Assembly: GCF_035189165.1 (NCBI RefSeq)
Contig: NZ_CP045246.1
Span: 1,860,001-1,924,000, forward strand
Length of the DNA stretch: 64,000 nt
Reading direction: 5' to 3'
DNA from: Arthrobacter sp. JZ12
GTDB lineage: Bacteria; Actinomycetota; Actinomycetes; Actinomycetales; Micrococcaceae
Of the stretch, positions 37,477-46,853 are shown piece by piece; positions within the stretch are counted from its first letter, which is position 1, and every line of letters starts with the position of its first letter. Position numbers and translations under genes: made by a program. The notes below the pieces were generated by a model that made no database searches, had not been told where the DNA came from, and worked only from the letters and a program-made list of their open reading frames with translations.

Positions 37477-37515
37477 ATGTGCCCGTTCCTGCCAGCATAG
37501 CCGGAACGGGCACAT
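37477..37515. repeat. perfect 13-bp inverted repeat in the DUF177-modA divergent gap
   Basis: ATGTGCCCGTTCC and GGAACGGGCACAT flank a 13-nt spacer, ending 21 bp before the modA ATG. In a divergent promoter region no terminator is expected, so a regulator site or an RNA structure in the modA leader is more likely. It does not resemble the proteobacterial ModE site. Confidence 0.7.
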
Positions 37516-37536
37516 CTACCGTCCCGGGCCGGCTAT

Positions 37537-38343
37537 ATGCTTGCAAGCGTGTCGGCCCGCAATCGTTTCGTCGGACCCCTCACCCGAGTGGTGAGCCGGG
37601 CGGTCCGCGCCGGGGCCATCACCGCCGTCGTGCTCGCGGTAACCGGCTGCGGTGGCACCCAGCCAACGACGGCGGGAGCCGAACTTCACGTCTATGCTGC
37701 AGCCTCCCTGAGGAAGCCCTTTGAGGACATTGCCCGCGAGTTCGAATCAGTTCACCCGGGAACAACAGTTCAACTGAATCTCGCCGGGTCGTCTGAACTG
37801 GCTACGCAGATCATCGCTGGTGCTCCCGCTGACGTCTTTGCTTCGGCCGACCAGTCCACCATGGCACGGGTAGCCGACGAGGGCCTTGTGGCAGCGCCCG
37901 CCCGCGCGTTCGCCACCAACTTCCTGACCATCGCAGTGGCACCGGGGAACCCCCTGGGAATCGATTCGCTGAAGTCACTGACTGATCCGGACATCGCGGT
38001 GGTGCTCTGTGCCGAGCAGGTTCCGTGCGGGGCTGCTGCGGCGAGGGCACAGAACGCCGCCGGCGTAGACATCCAACCCGTCAGCGAGGAGGCCTCCGTC
38101 ACGGATGTGCTGGGCAAAATCCGGTCCGGACAGGCAGATGCCGGCCTGGTGTATGTCACCGATGTCGCAGCTGCGTTGGACAGCGTGGACGGGGTGCCCT
38201 TCGACGAGGCTGCAGACGCGGTGAATGTATACCCGATTGCATCCACTCCATCGGGCGGCACGCGTGCCGACGAATTCGTCGACTTCACCCTTGGGCCCCA
38301 GGGCCGGAAGATCCTCGCCGAGGCGGGGTTTGGAGCGCCATGA
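37537..38343 (+). CDS. modA: molybdate ABC transporter substrate-binding lipoprotein
   Basis: 268 aa. Captures molybdate (and usually tungstate) outside the membrane. The signal peptide ends in a lipobox with the lipid-carrying Cys at residue 38 (LAVTGCGG). Family motifs: [46 protein letters not shown], and [20 protein letters not shown]. No ribosome-binding site precedes the ATG, so the transcript may be leaderless or the true start a GTG five codons in. It overlaps modB by ATGA. Confidence 0.93.
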   Translation: MLASVSARNRFVGPLTRVVSRAVRAGAITAVVLAVTGCGGTQPTTAGAELHVYAAASLRKPFEDIAREFESVHPGTTVQLNLAGSSELATQIIAGAPADVFASADQSTMARVADEGLVAAPARAFATNFLTIAVAPGNPLGIDSLKSLTDPDIAVVLCAEQVPCGAAAARAQNAAGVDIQPVSEEASVTDVLGKIRSGQADAGLVYVTDVAAALDSVDGVPFDEAADAVNVYPIASTPSGGTRADEFVDFTLGPQGRKILAEAGFGAP

Positions 38344-39134
38344 GGCGTCGTTACCCCGGGCTTCCTGCCTGGACGCTCCTACCCGCAGGCATCGGCGCAC
38401 TGTTCCTGACCCTGCCACTGCTGGCCATCGTCGTCAGGGTTGACTGGACCCGTTTTGTACAACTCGTCACGTCGGAGTCCTCTCGTGCCGCCCTGCTTCT
38501 AAGTCTCCAGACGTCCGGAGCAAGTACGGTCCTCTGCCTTCTCTTCGGAATTCCACTGGCACTGACGCTTGCCCGGACGCGTTTCCGCGGGCAGCAGATC
38601 CTGCGCGCCTTCGTGCTCCTGCCCCTGGTCCTTCCACCGGTTGTGGGCGGCATCGCCCTGCTGTACACCTTCGGACGACAGGGCCTGCTAGGCACCTCCC
38701 TGCGCATCCTGGGGGTAGACGTTGCCTTCTCCACCGCCGCCGTCGTCCTGGCACAGACCTTCGTTGCCCTTCCCTTCCTGGTCCTGAGCCTGGAGGGTGC
38801 GCTGCGCACAGCGGGCACCCGCTACGAGGCTGTCGCAGCAACTCTGGGTGCACGCCCCACAACCGTGCTTCGGCGGGTGAGTCTTCCGCTCGTTCTTCCT
38901 GGAATCCTCTCCGGCGGCGTGCTTTCCTTCGCCCGTGCTCTAGGTGAGTTCGGTGCCACCCTCACCTTCGCCGGCAGCCTGCAGGGCGTCACCCGCACCC
39001 TGCCGCTGGAGATCTACCTGCAGCGGGAGACCGATCCGGATGCCGCCGTCGCACTGTCACTGGTGCTGCTGGCGGTTGCCGTTCTGGTGGTTGTTCTTGC
39101 ACACCGCATCCGGGACGGTGGTCATGAGGCTTGA
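38340..39134 (+). CDS. modB: molybdate ABC transporter permease
   Basis: 264 aa from the ATG overlapping the modA stop; the frame is open upstream only as modA antiphase sequence. About six transmembrane helices. The cytoplasmic EAA loop ([28 protein letters not shown]) contacts Mod[17 protein letters not shown] is characteristic of ModB. It overlaps modC by 11 bp. Confidence 0.93.
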   Translation: MRRRYPGLPAWTLLPAGIGALFLTLPLLAIVVRVDWTRFVQLVTSESSRAALLLSLQTSGASTVLCLLFGIPLALTLARTRFRGQQILRAFVLLPLVLPPVVGGIALLYTFGRQGLLGTSLRILGVDVAFSTAAVVLAQTFVALPFLVLSLEGALRTAGTRYEAVAATLGARPTTVLRRVSLPLVLPGILSGGVLSFARALGEFGATLTFAGSLQGVTRTLPLEIYLQRETDPDAAVALSLVLLAVAVLVVVLAHRIRDGGHEA

Positions 39135-40158
39135 GTGCACAGCCCGGATCCAAGCCCGGGACTTCGACGTGCAGCTATCGCTCGCCCCGGGTGAGACGGT
39201 GGCGGTGATGGGACCGAACGGCGCCGGAAAATCCACCCTGCTGAATGTGCTGGCAGGCCTGATCCGTCCCGACCGCGGTGCCGCCCGGCTCGGCAATAAG
39301 ACCCTGTACGACGACGACACTTGGCTCGCGCCCCATTCCCGCGGGATTGCGCTCCTGGCCCAGGACGCGTTGCTGTTTCCGCATATGACGGTGCTGGAAA
39401 ATGTGGCTTTCGGTCCGCGTTCCGCCGGCGCCTCGCGGACAACGGCCAGGGAAACCGCCCGCAGGTGGCTTCAGGAGGTGGACGGGGAGGACCTGGCGGC
39501 CCGGCGTCCTGCGGGCCTATCGGGTGGACAGGCCCAACGCGTTGCCATCGCTCGGGCGCTCGCGGCCGACCCGGATCTCCTCTTGTTGGACGAACCCCTG
39601 TCCGCGCTGGATGTTTCGGTGGCATCGATGGTGCGCCGGACCCTGCGGCGCGTATTGGCGGGGCGCAGCGCTGTCTTCGTGACCCACAGCGCGGTGGATG
39701 CGCTGCTGTTGGCCGACCGGGCCGTGGTTATTGACGGAGGACGCGTTGTCGAGGACGGGCCTGTTAGGCGTGTCCTGGAACAGCCGCGAAGTTCCTTCGC
39801 TGCGGGGCTGGCCGGCGTGAACATCGTATTCGGTACCACCGTGCCTGGGGGCCTCCTCGCTACGGACGGAACACGGGTGTTCGCCCCCGATCCTGAACTA
39901 CCCCCAGGAGAGGAAGCAGCTGCGGTCTTTCGTCCGCAGTCGGTTGCGGTGCACCGCGGCCATCCGGGCGGCAGTCCCCGTAACGTCCTTCCCGTAGCAA
40001 TTACTGATCTGGAGCACCACGGAGCCCGGACAACGGTGCGGGCCGGTCATTTGAGCGCCGAGATCACAGCTGCGGCAGCAGCAGATCTTGACCTGGTGCC
40101 AGGGTTGAAGGTCTACTTCAGCGTGAAATCCACGGAAGTGAGCCTTTACCTGCGCTGA
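39124..40158 (+). CDS. modC: molybdate ABC transporter ATP-binding protein
   Basis: 344 aa from the ATG at 39124. Walker [11 protein letters not shown]-loop [13 protein letters not shown], signature [15 protein letters not shown] and Walker [13 protein letters not shown] are complete. The C-terminal ~100 residues (from [12 protein letters not shown]) form a TOBE-type domain with one [18 protein letters not shown] unit. It powers ModAB. The 3' end overlaps the opposite-strand small gene by 13 bp. Confidence 0.93.
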   Translation: MRLECTARIQARDFDVQLSLAPGETVAVMGPNGAGKSTLLNVLAGLIRPDRGAARLGNKTLYDDDTWLAPHSRGIALLAQDALLFPHMTVLENVAFGPRSAGASRTTARETARRWLQEVDGEDLAARRPAGLSGGQAQRVAIARALAADPDLLLLDEPLSALDVSVASMVRRTLRRVLAGRSAVFVTHSAVDALLLADRAVVIDGGRVVEDGPVRRVLEQPRSSFAAGLAGVNIVFGTTVPGGLLATDGTRVFAPDPELPPGEEAAAVFRPQSVAVHRGHPGGSPRNVLPVAITDLEHHGARTTVRAGHLSAEITAAAAADLDLVPGLKVYFSVKSTEVSLYLR

Positions 40159-40433
40159 CCATGTTTCTCGGCGTTGCCGGGTTTCTCGGCGTTGCCGGGT
40201 TTCTTCTCCTGGCGATGCTTCGCAGCGGCGTCCGACAAGGAGTCGCGATCGTCGAGTTCCTCGCTAAGTTCCTCGTGCCGGTGCTGGGTTTCAGGGTCGG
40301 GGCCGTCCTCATGGATGTACTCGACTTCCAGTTGGCGGTGCACCTTGCTGTTGAGCACCTCAACCTGATCGTCTTCCAACTGGTTCAGGTTCTCAGGAAA
40401 TGGATCTTCGGGTCTGATCCGGCTCTTGCCCAT
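40146..40433 (-). CDS. small charged hypothetical protein
   Basis: 95 aa, very rich in Glu, Asp, His and Lys, with no hydrophobic segment. The N-terminal half (MGKSRIRPEDPFPENLNQLEDDQVEVLNSKVHRQLEVEY) recalls small actinobacterial proteins of unknown role. The C-terminus has a duplicated PGNAEK unit encoded by an 18-bp direct repeat. It converges on modC. I do not recognise a family. Confidence 0.6.
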   Translation of the reverse strand: MGKSRIRPEDPFPENLNQLEDDQVEVLNSKVHRQLEVEYIHEDGPDPETQHRHEELSEELDDRDSLSDAAAKHRQEKKPGNAEKPGNAEKHGQRR

Positions 40434-40497
40434 TGGATGCCCCTCTCAAGCCTTACTCCGGTGGCGCTGCCCCCCCAAGCTTACCGGCGACGGCGAC

Positions 40498-40974
40498 TCA
40501 TTCCGCGCTGGTACGCAACCTCTTCATCACGGCCTTGGGCACGAACGGCGAAATGTCACCGCCAAGGGCGGAGACTTCCTTCAGCAGAGTTGACGACAGA
40601 TGCGAATAACTCGCTTCCGCCGGAATGAAGACGGTCTCCACGCCGGCCAACTGCCGGTTCATCGCCGCCATGGGCAGTTCATACTCAAAATCAGCGCTGG
40701 ACCTCAAACCCTTCACGATGAGGTTTGCCCCATGTTCGCGGCAGAACTGTACCAGCAGCCCTTCACCCATCGGACGCACCGATACGCCACGAAGGGAGGT
40801 GAGGGTCTCACTGGCTATTTCGAGCCGCTCTTCAAGGGAGAACCTGTACTTCTTCGCGTAGTTCGTCGAGACGGCGACGATCACCTCGTCGAACAGGCTG
40901 GCGGCCCGGGCGATGACTTCCAGGTGCCCGTTATGGATGGGGTCGAAGGATCCAGGACAGACGGCACGGCGCAT
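40498..40974 (-). CDS. coaD: phosphopantetheine adenylyltransferase
   Basis: 158 aa. It transfers AMP from ATP to 4'-phosphopantetheine, the penultimate step of CoA synthesis. The nucleotidyltransferase motif is GSFDPIHNGHLEVI with the T/HxGH His; EERLEIASETL, VKGLRSSADFEYELPMA and AEASYSHLSSTLLKEV complete the family pattern. Length is exactly normal. It belongs to the housekeeping backbone with rsmD and recG. Confidence 0.95.
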   Translation of the reverse strand: MRRAVCPGSFDPIHNGHLEVIARAASLFDEVIVAVSTNYAKKYRFSLEERLEIASETLTSLRGVSVRPMGEGLLVQFCREHGANLIVKGLRSSADFEYELPMAAMNRQLAGVETVFIPAEASYSHLSSTLLKEVSALGGDISPFVPKAVMKRLRTSAE

Positions 40975-41060
40975 GAGATGAATCTACCGCGAACGACCCA
41001 CAGGGTTGGTACATCGCGACCGAACCCGATGGTTGGAGATACGTTGGACATACTTGAGAC

Positions 41061-42287
41061 ATGAACCAGCAGAATCCGTCCAGACCCCTCCGGCGTTCCG
41101 GCTGGCAACGAACCGCCGCAGGCGCGAATCTCCTCTCCCCCTCGGGCCGGCTCGGCACGGTCATCTTCGAGGAGATCACGGGACTCGCCGCCGTCCATGG
41201 GGCGATCAATCTCGGACAGGGTTACCCGGACGAAGACGGACCCGCCATCCTCCTGAACTCGGCACGGGAGAACATCGCGGGAGGAATGAACCAGTATGCT
41301 CCCGGCCGCGGGTTGCCGGTCCTGCGCGAAGCAATCGCCGCCCATCAGGAGCGCTTCTACGGCCTCGCTGTCGATCCCGAGCGGGAGGTGGCAGTCACTA
41401 CCGGTGCCACTGAGGCAATAGCGGCGTCGATCCTCGCCTTCGCCGGCCCGGGCGACGAGGTGCTGACCTTCGAACCGTTCTACGACTCCTATGGCGCGAT
41501 CATCGGGCTCAGTGGTGCCAGGCATACGACTGCACCGCTCGTGGGTCCACAGTTCCAGCCGGATCTGGAAGCGATGGAAGCCGCGATGAGCGACCGCACC
41601 AAAGTGATCGTGGTGAACAACCCGCACAATCCCATGGGCAGCGTCTTCTCACGTGCAGCGCTGGAGCGCATTGTACGAATCGCAGAACGTTTCGGAGCCA
41701 TCATTGTCACGGACGAGGTCTATGAGCATCTGACGTTCGGTGCAGAACACATTCCCGTGGCAACGCTCCCTGGAGCCTGGGAACGCACCGTGACCATCTC
41801 CTCGGCCGGCAAGACTTTCTCAGTGACGGGCTGGAAGATCGGTTGGCTCACCGGACCCGCTGCCCTGACGGACGCCGTGCGAACGGTAAAGTCCTTCCTC
41901 AGCTACAGCTCTGGTACGCCCTTCCAGGGCGCGGTGGCCCTCGGATTGGGGATGGACGATGCGTTCTACAGCGGGGTCGCTGCCGCCCTCCAGCACAAAA
42001 GGGACGTGCTTGGGGCGGGACTCCGGGACGCCGGGTTCGATGTCTTCACTCCCCGGGGCACCTACTTCACCATTGTCGACGCCGCGCCACTGGGAATCAC
42101 CGACGCTCCGGCGTTGGCCAGACGGTTGCCTGAATTGGTGGGCGTCGCAGCCATACCCGTTGCGGTGTTCTGTCACGACGACGGCGCACGGCGCACGCGC
42201 TCCCTGCTTCGCTTCGCGTTCTGCAAGAAGGAAACGGTGCTGGCCGAAGCAGTGCAACGCCTTGCCCTGTTGAAGGACCGGCTGTGA
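41061..42287 (+). CDS. class I/II PLP-dependent aminotransferase
   Basis: 408 aa. Fold-type I aminotransferase: INLGQGYPDEDGP and YAPGRGLPVLREAIA at the N-terminus, NNPHNPMG with the PLP-contacting Asn, TDEVYEHL with the Asp, and the Schiff-base Lys in SSAGKTFSVTGWKIGW; the C-terminal Arg is in LLRFAFCK. It most resembles N-succinyldiaminopimelate or kynurenine/glutamine aminotransferases, but I cannot choose. It overlaps the next gene by GTGA. Confidence 0.85.
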   Translation: MNQQNPSRPLRRSGWQRTAAGANLLSPSGRLGTVIFEEITGLAAVHGAINLGQGYPDEDGPAILLNSARENIAGGMNQYAPGRGLPVLREAIAAHQERFYGLAVDPEREVAVTTGATEAIAASILAFAGPGDEVLTFEPFYDSYGAIIGLSGARHTTAPLVGPQFQPDLEAMEAAMSDRTKVIVVNNPHNPMGSVFSRAALERIVRIAERFGAIIVTDEVYEHLTFGAEHIPVATLPGAWERTVTISSAGKTFSVTGWKIGWLTGPAALTDAVRTVKSFLSYSSGTPFQGAVALGLGMDDAFYSGVAAALQHKRDVLGAGLRDAGFDVFTPRGTYFTIVDAAPLGITDAPALARRLPELVGVAAIPVAVFCHDDGARRTRSLLRFAFCKKETVLAEAVQRLALLKDRL

Positions 42288-43060
42288 GCGTGCCTTCCCG
42301 CTACCTCCGGTCTGCCGGGGCACATGCCGAGATCGACGAAGATGCCTTCATCGACGGCGCCTACATCCTCAGCATCGGCGGCGCTCAGCAGTCCCACGTG
42401 AACCTGGCGCACCCGGAAGATGTTTTCTACGAATATCTCCGGAGGATCGCCAACGTTGTCGACCTTTTCCGTGATCCCGGTGAACCCCTGAGCGTCCTGC
42501 ACCTAGGAGCAGGAGCATTGACGCTGGCCCGCTATGTCCAGGCAACCCGTCCCGGATCGCGGCAGGTCGCCGTCGAACGCGAGCGTGAACTCCTAGCCTT
42601 CGTCCTGGAGCATCTTCCACTGCCGCCCGGAACTGACTGCACCCTTCTGGTTGAGGACGCACGCGACACTCTCGCAGCATGCCGGAAGGGCTCCTTCGAC
42701 GTCGTCGTCCTCGATGTCTTTTCCGGGGCGGACGGTGCGACGGAGCTTGCCGAGCCGGCCTTCTACCGCCTCCTCGCCGATGCCGTCGCCCCCGACGGCG
42801 TTGTCCTGGTCAATGTCGGTGACGACCCGCCGCTGGCTTTTGCCCGCGCGCAGGCGCGCATGCTGAAGGCGACCGGGCTCGACGTCGCTGCGCTCGGTGA
42901 GAGCGATATGTTCAGCGGAAAACACGCGGGCAACATCGTCCTGGCGGCAGCGTCCCGGTGGCAGGCGGAGTGGACGCCGGCCCTTACGGCCGCCGGGCCG
43001 CATCCCGCTGCCGTGCTCACCGGGGTCGAGTACGACGAGTTTGCCGGACGATCACGTTGA
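42284..43060 (+). CDS. spermidine-synthase-like SAM-fold protein
   Basis: 258 aa, GTG start inside the overlap with the aminotransferase gene. VLHLGAGALTLARYV is the SAM/dcSAM-binding loop, AVERERELLAF the acidic end of strand 2, and VVVLDVFSGADGATEL the aminopropyl-acceptor region. Members of this actinobacterial group lack membrane domains and have no proven activity. The tight coupling suggests the pair acts together. Confidence 0.78.
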   Translation: MSVPSRYLRSAGAHAEIDEDAFIDGAYILSIGGAQQSHVNLAHPEDVFYEYLRRIANVVDLFRDPGEPLSVLHLGAGALTLARYVQATRPGSRQVAVERERELLAFVLEHLPLPPGTDCTLLVEDARDTLAACRKGSFDVVVLDVFSGADGATELAEPAFYRLLADAVAPDGVVLVNVGDDPPLAFARAQARMLKATGLDVAALGESDMFSGKHAGNIVLAAASRWQAEWTPALTAAGPHPAAVLTGVEYDEFAGRSR

Positions 43061-43184
43061 ACCTCATCCCGGCCCTTCATGAGAGCTTCCTCATGAAAGG
43101 CTCACAAACATCTCATGGCCGGCTGGCTAAATGGGAGACCTGCGGCACCTACACGCTGAGCCGCTGGGGAAGGTTGGGCCTGGG

Positions 43185-44402
43185 ATGGAACCGAAAGAAC
43201 GGGGAGCGCTCCGCGTCATCCTGTACTCGCACGATTCGCAGGGATTGGGTCATGCCCGTCGAAACCTCGCCCTCGCCCATGCGCTGACCAGCAGCTTCGC
43301 CGAATCCGGGCGGCTTGTCAGCGGCGTCCTGGTCACCGGCGTAGTGGGAGCCACACGCTTCGAGGCACCTCCCGGCTGGGACTGGCTCCTCATTCCGGCC
43401 ATCGCCAAGAGCCCGGCGGGATATGTTCCACGGAACCTGGCGGTCGGGCAGAAAAGGGTGGTGAAAGTGCGTTCGTCGCTGACAGCGGTGATTCTGGAGG
43501 ACTTCCGGCCGCATCTGGTGATCGTGGACAGGCACCCGTTCGGCGTTGACGAAGAGTTGGCCAAGGGGCTTGAGCGCCTGCGCCGGAAACGGCCGGGATG
43601 CCGCATTGTCCTCGGGCTTCGGGAAGTCCTCGACCGGCCGTCAGTTGCGCGTCGGGAATGGGAAGCGCTTGATCTCGAGAAGGTGCGGCGCATCTTCGAC
43701 GAACTCTGGGTCTACGGTGATCCGTCCGTGCACAATCCGGTGCAGAGCGGCGAGATACCGCGCGGTCTTTCCGCGCTCATCCGATACACCGGCTACCTTT
43801 CGGCGGGCCGGACCGCCCGACGTCGAACAGGCGGAACACGTCTTCCCTACATTGTCACCATGGCGGGAGGCGGGTCTGACGGCCTGGAACTCACACTCAC
43901 TGCCGCACGCGCTCCGGTCCCGAGCGGCTACGAGCATCTGATCATCACCGGCCCGCAAATGCCCAAGGATCACCGAACACGGGTGGAGGCGGTGGCACAG
44001 CCCGGAACACGGGTGGTGTCATCCGTGCGGGACGGGCTGGCCGAAATCCAGTCCGCCGCTGCGGTCGTATCGATGGGCGGCTACAACACGGTCTGCGAGA
44101 TCATGAGCACGGGCACTCCTGCCCTGATCATTCCCCGGGTACACCCCCGCTGCGAGCAACTGATCCGGGCTCGGGGACTGGCACGCCGCGGGTTACTGGA
44201 CTTCTGCCATCCCGCGGAGTTCACGCCGAACGTTCTGGCCGGTTGGTTGAAGGATGTTGTGGGGCGGGAGGTGCCGAGGTCGGGTGTCAATCTCGACGGT
44301 CTTGCCTCCGCCTACGAGTTCGCCTCTCAGCTCGTAGGGGACTCAAGCCAGTCCCCCGCAGCGAAGGACCGCACGGACTGGAGAAACCATGCAGCCGTCT
44401 GA
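43185..44402 (+). CDS. MurG/GT28-like glycosyltransferase
   Basis: 405 aa from the ATG at 43185; the frame opens at 43131 but family similarity starts at RVILYSHDSQGLGHARRN, the GT-B N-terminal loop seen in UDP-sugar transferases of the GT28 type. The C-terminal half has VTMAGGGSDG and SAAAVVSMGGYNTVCEIMSTGTPALIIPR, the nucleotide-sugar pocket. No membrane segment. First gene of a six-gene operon; it overlaps the next by 14 bp. Sugar and acceptor unknown. Confidence 0.82.
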   Translation: MEPKERGALRVILYSHDSQGLGHARRNLALAHALTSSFAESGRLVSGVLVTGVVGATRFEAPPGWDWLLIPAIAKSPAGYVPRNLAVGQKRVVKVRSSLTAVILEDFRPHLVIVDRHPFGVDEELAKGLERLRRKRPGCRIVLGLREVLDRPSVARREWEALDLEKVRRIFDELWVYGDPSVHNPVQSGEIPRGLSALIRYTGYLSAGRTARRRTGGTRLPYIVTMAGGGSDGLELTLTAARAPVPSGYEHLIITGPQMPKDHRTRVEAVAQPGTRVVSSVRDGLAEIQSAAAVVSMGGYNTVCEIMSTGTPALIIPRVHPRCEQLIRARGLARRGLLDFCHPAEFTPNVLAGWLKDVVGREVPRSGVNLDGLASAYEFASQLVGDSSQSPAAKDRTDWRNHAAV

Positions 44403-45726
44403 GTCCCCGCGGATCGGGTACGTGCTGAAAATCTACCCGCGCTTTTCCGAAACCTTCATCGTTACGGAGATCCTTGCACGCGAAGCGGCAGGAGAGGATC
44501 TGGAGATTTTCTCCCTCCGCCCGCCCGTCGACCCCCGCTTCCACCCCGAGCTGGCGCGCGTGCAGGCGCCGGTCACCTACCTTCCCCGCCCGCAGAAGCT
44601 CTCCGAGGGATGGCCCATCATCGCCGCTGCCCAGCGCGTCATACCGGACTTCGGTCCGCGGTTCGCAGCCCTTCTGCCTTCGCTGGTTGAGGCGGAAGCG
44701 TCCGAAGTGCACCAGGGCATCGACCTTGCAACCCGCGTGGTCGAGCGTGGAATTACGCACCTGCATGCCCACTTCGGTTCCATCGCCGCGCGGACTGCCC
44801 GAATTGCGTCCAGTCTGTCCGGTGTCCCATTCTCTTTCACGGCCCACGCGAAGGATATTTTCCATGAGCTCGTCGACAGCCAGGAACTGATCCGGCTCCT
44901 GCAGGATGCGCACCACGCCATCACCGTGAGCGACTACAACTTCGCTTACCTCTCTGCCCTGGCGCCGGCTGCTGCCCACAAGCTACATCGTGTGTACAAC
45001 GGGCTGGAGCTGGAGCGGTTCCCGTTCGAGGAACCTCGGTCGGTCCACTCGCCCTTCCGTATTGCCGCAGTCGGGCGCCTGGTGGAGAAAAAGGGCTTTG
45101 GATTGTTGATCAGCGCCGTCAGCGCCCTGGTTCGCTCGGGCGCACAGGTGGAGCTGCGTATCGCCGGTGGCGGGGAGCTGGCTGACGATCTCGCCCAGCA
45201 GGTGAAGCTCTATGGGCTTGAGCAGTTCGTCACCCTGCTGGGCCCCCGGACCCAGAGTGAGGTCATCGACCTGCTTCGCTGGGCCGACGTATTCGCTGCC
45301 CCGTGCGTCGTCGGGCAGGATGGAAATGCAGACGGTCTTCCCACTGTGCTGCTCGAAGCCATGGCCATGGGGGTTGTCTGCATCGGCTCGGATGTCACGG
45401 GGATTCCGGAGGTTCTCGGCCACCGCGGAACCGGTGCATCCACAGGCCTGCTCACGCGCTCAGGCAACGTCGATGATCTGATCGCGGCCCTGCGCACCGC
45501 GGCGGGGGAAACATTCAACCGTGTGGCCGCTGCAAAGGCAGCGCGTCAGCTGATCGAGGCCCGCTTCGACTCACGCAGCCAGTCCGCGCAGCTGAGGACG
45601 CTCTGCTCAGGCAATGGAGTGGCCCAGCCCATCCGCCTGCGGCCCGTCACAACGCTGGGTCAGGCCGATTTCGAGACGCAGGCGGATTTCGAGACGCAGG
45701 CCGATTTCGAGCCGGTGACGCCATGA
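44389..45726 (+). CDS. GT4-family glycosyltransferase with repeated acidic tail
   Basis: 445 aa. GT-B fold with RIGYVLKIYPRFSETFI at the start, HLHAHFGSIAARTARIA, AVGRLVEKKGFGLLI, and the EX7E-type motif NADGLPTVLLEAMAMGVVCIGSD. It resembles colanic-acid/exopolysaccharide-type GT4 enzymes. The last ~20 residues are three copies of QADFET/QADFEP encoded by an 18-bp tandem repeat. It overlaps both neighbours and is part of the glycan/export operon. Confidence 0.85.
   Translation: MQPSESPRIGYVLKIYPRFSETFIVTEILAREAAGEDLEIFSLRPPVDPRFHPELARVQAPVTYLPRPQKLSEGWPIIAAAQRVIPDFGPRFAALLPSLVEAEASEVHQGIDLATRVVERGITHLHAHFGSIAARTARIASSLSGVPFSFTAHAKDIFHELVDSQELIRLLQDAHHAITVSDYNFAYLSALAPAAAHKLHRVYNGLELERFPFEEPRSVHSPFRIAAVGRLVEKKGFGLLISAVSALVRSGAQVELRIAGGGELADDLAQQVKLYGLEQFVTLLGPRTQSEVIDLLRWADVFAAPCVVGQDGNADGLPTVLLEAMAMGVVCIGSDVTGIPEVLGHRGTGASTGLLTRSGNVDDLIAALRTAAGETFNRVAAAKAARQLIEARFDSRSQSAQLRTLCSGNGVAQPIRLRPVTTLGQADFETQADFETQADFEPVTP
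45661..45714 (+). repeat. three 18-bp tandem repeats at the end of the GT4 gene
   Basis: CAGGCCGATTTCGAGACG occurs three times in direct array; copy 2 differs by one base and copy 3 at its end. Units are in frame and give QADFET. Copy number is likely to vary between strains. Confidence 0.9.
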
Positions 45727-46853
45727 AGCGCGTTGCCTACCTCTGCGTAGACCCGGGTGTGCCGGTTTTCGGTACCAAAGGCGCATCCGTCCACGTCCAG
45801 GAGATTGTGCGCGCCTGGCGAGGACGTGAAGCAGAGGTCACACTCTACTGCACGCGCATCGGAACAGACATCCCCGTAGATCTTGCAGACGTCCGCGTGG
45901 TCACCGAGCCCGTCCGTGGGAAGGGACCCGAGCGGGAAAGAGCCCAGGCCGCAGCAGCCGAGTCGCTGGCGCGAAAGATCATTGTTGACGGCGCCGACGT
46001 CGTCTACGAACGCTATTCCCTGTTCAGCGACGCTTTGGCCCGAGTGACATCGCAGCTTGGGATTCCCGGCTTCCTCGAGGTAAACGCGCCCCTCATCGAC
46101 GAACAGCGGATTCACCGGACCCTGCACGATGAGTCTGCCGCCCTTCGTTTCCTGCAGGCACAGGTGGCCGCCGCGACCCGGACGGTTTGCGTGTCGGACC
46201 CGGTCGCCGGCTGGGTACGCGAACGAGTGGACCAGGAACACCACGCACGCGTCCGGACCGTGGCGAACGGGGTGAACGTCTCGCGAATCAGACCTGCGGC
46301 GGAAGCCTCGGGCAAGCCCGTCGTTGCGTTCGTAGGAACTCTCAAGCCCTGGCACGGTGTCGAACAGCTGATCGAGGCACAGGCACTCGGTACGAGGCAG
46401 TGGAGCGTACGGGTAGTTGGCGACGGACCCCAGGGTGACAAGCTTCGGAGCCTAGCGTCTTCTCTCGGAGCGGATGTCGAGTTCACCGGCGCCGTTGCGC
46501 CCGAGAGCGTTCCCGGGCTCCTTGCCGGCTGTGCGTTGGCGGCCGCACCCTATCCCCGTACCCCTGACGACGACGGTCAGTACTTCTCGCCGCTCAAGAT
46601 CTATGAGTACTGCGCAGCAGGACTACCCGTTGTCGCGTCACGGGTCGGGCAGGTGCCGGGAATCATCGACGACGGCGTCACCGGGCTCCTCGTCGAACCT
46701 TCAAATTCGCGGGCGTTGGCCCGGTCTATCGATGAACTCGTAGCCGCCCCGCTGGCGCGGGCAGCCATGTCCTCGGCGGCTCGCCGTCAGGCGCTCGAGA
46801 ATCACAGCTGGGACATCGTCCTGGATCGGATCACGGCGGAGGTTGTCGCGTGA
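45723..46853 (+). CDS. GT4-family glycosyltransferase
   Basis: 376 aa, ATG in an ATGA overlap with the previous gene. RVAYLCVDPGVPVFGTKGASVHVQEI is the GT4 N-terminal glycine loop; TVANGVNVSRI, AFVGTLKPWHGVEQLI and the C-terminal YFSPLKIYEYCAAGLPVVASRVG with EX7E-type Glu pair follow. Cytosolic. The two GT4 enzymes and one GT28-like enzyme suggest an oligosaccharide of at least three transfers. Confidence 0.85.
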   Translation: MKRVAYLCVDPGVPVFGTKGASVHVQEIVRAWRGREAEVTLYCTRIGTDIPVDLADVRVVTEPVRGKGPERERAQAAAAESLARKIIVDGADVVYERYSLFSDALARVTSQLGIPGFLEVNAPLIDEQRIHRTLHDESAALRFLQAQVAAATRTVCVSDPVAGWVRERVDQEHHARVRTVANGVNVSRIRPAAEASGKPVVAFVGTLKPWHGVEQLIEAQALGTRQWSVRVVGDGPQGDKLRSLASSLGADVEFTGAVAPESVPGLLAGCALAAAPYPRTPDDDGQYFSPLKIYEYCAAGLPVVASRVGQVPGIIDDGVTGLLVEPSNSRALARSIDELVAAPLARAAMSSAARRQALENHSWDIVLDRITAEVVA

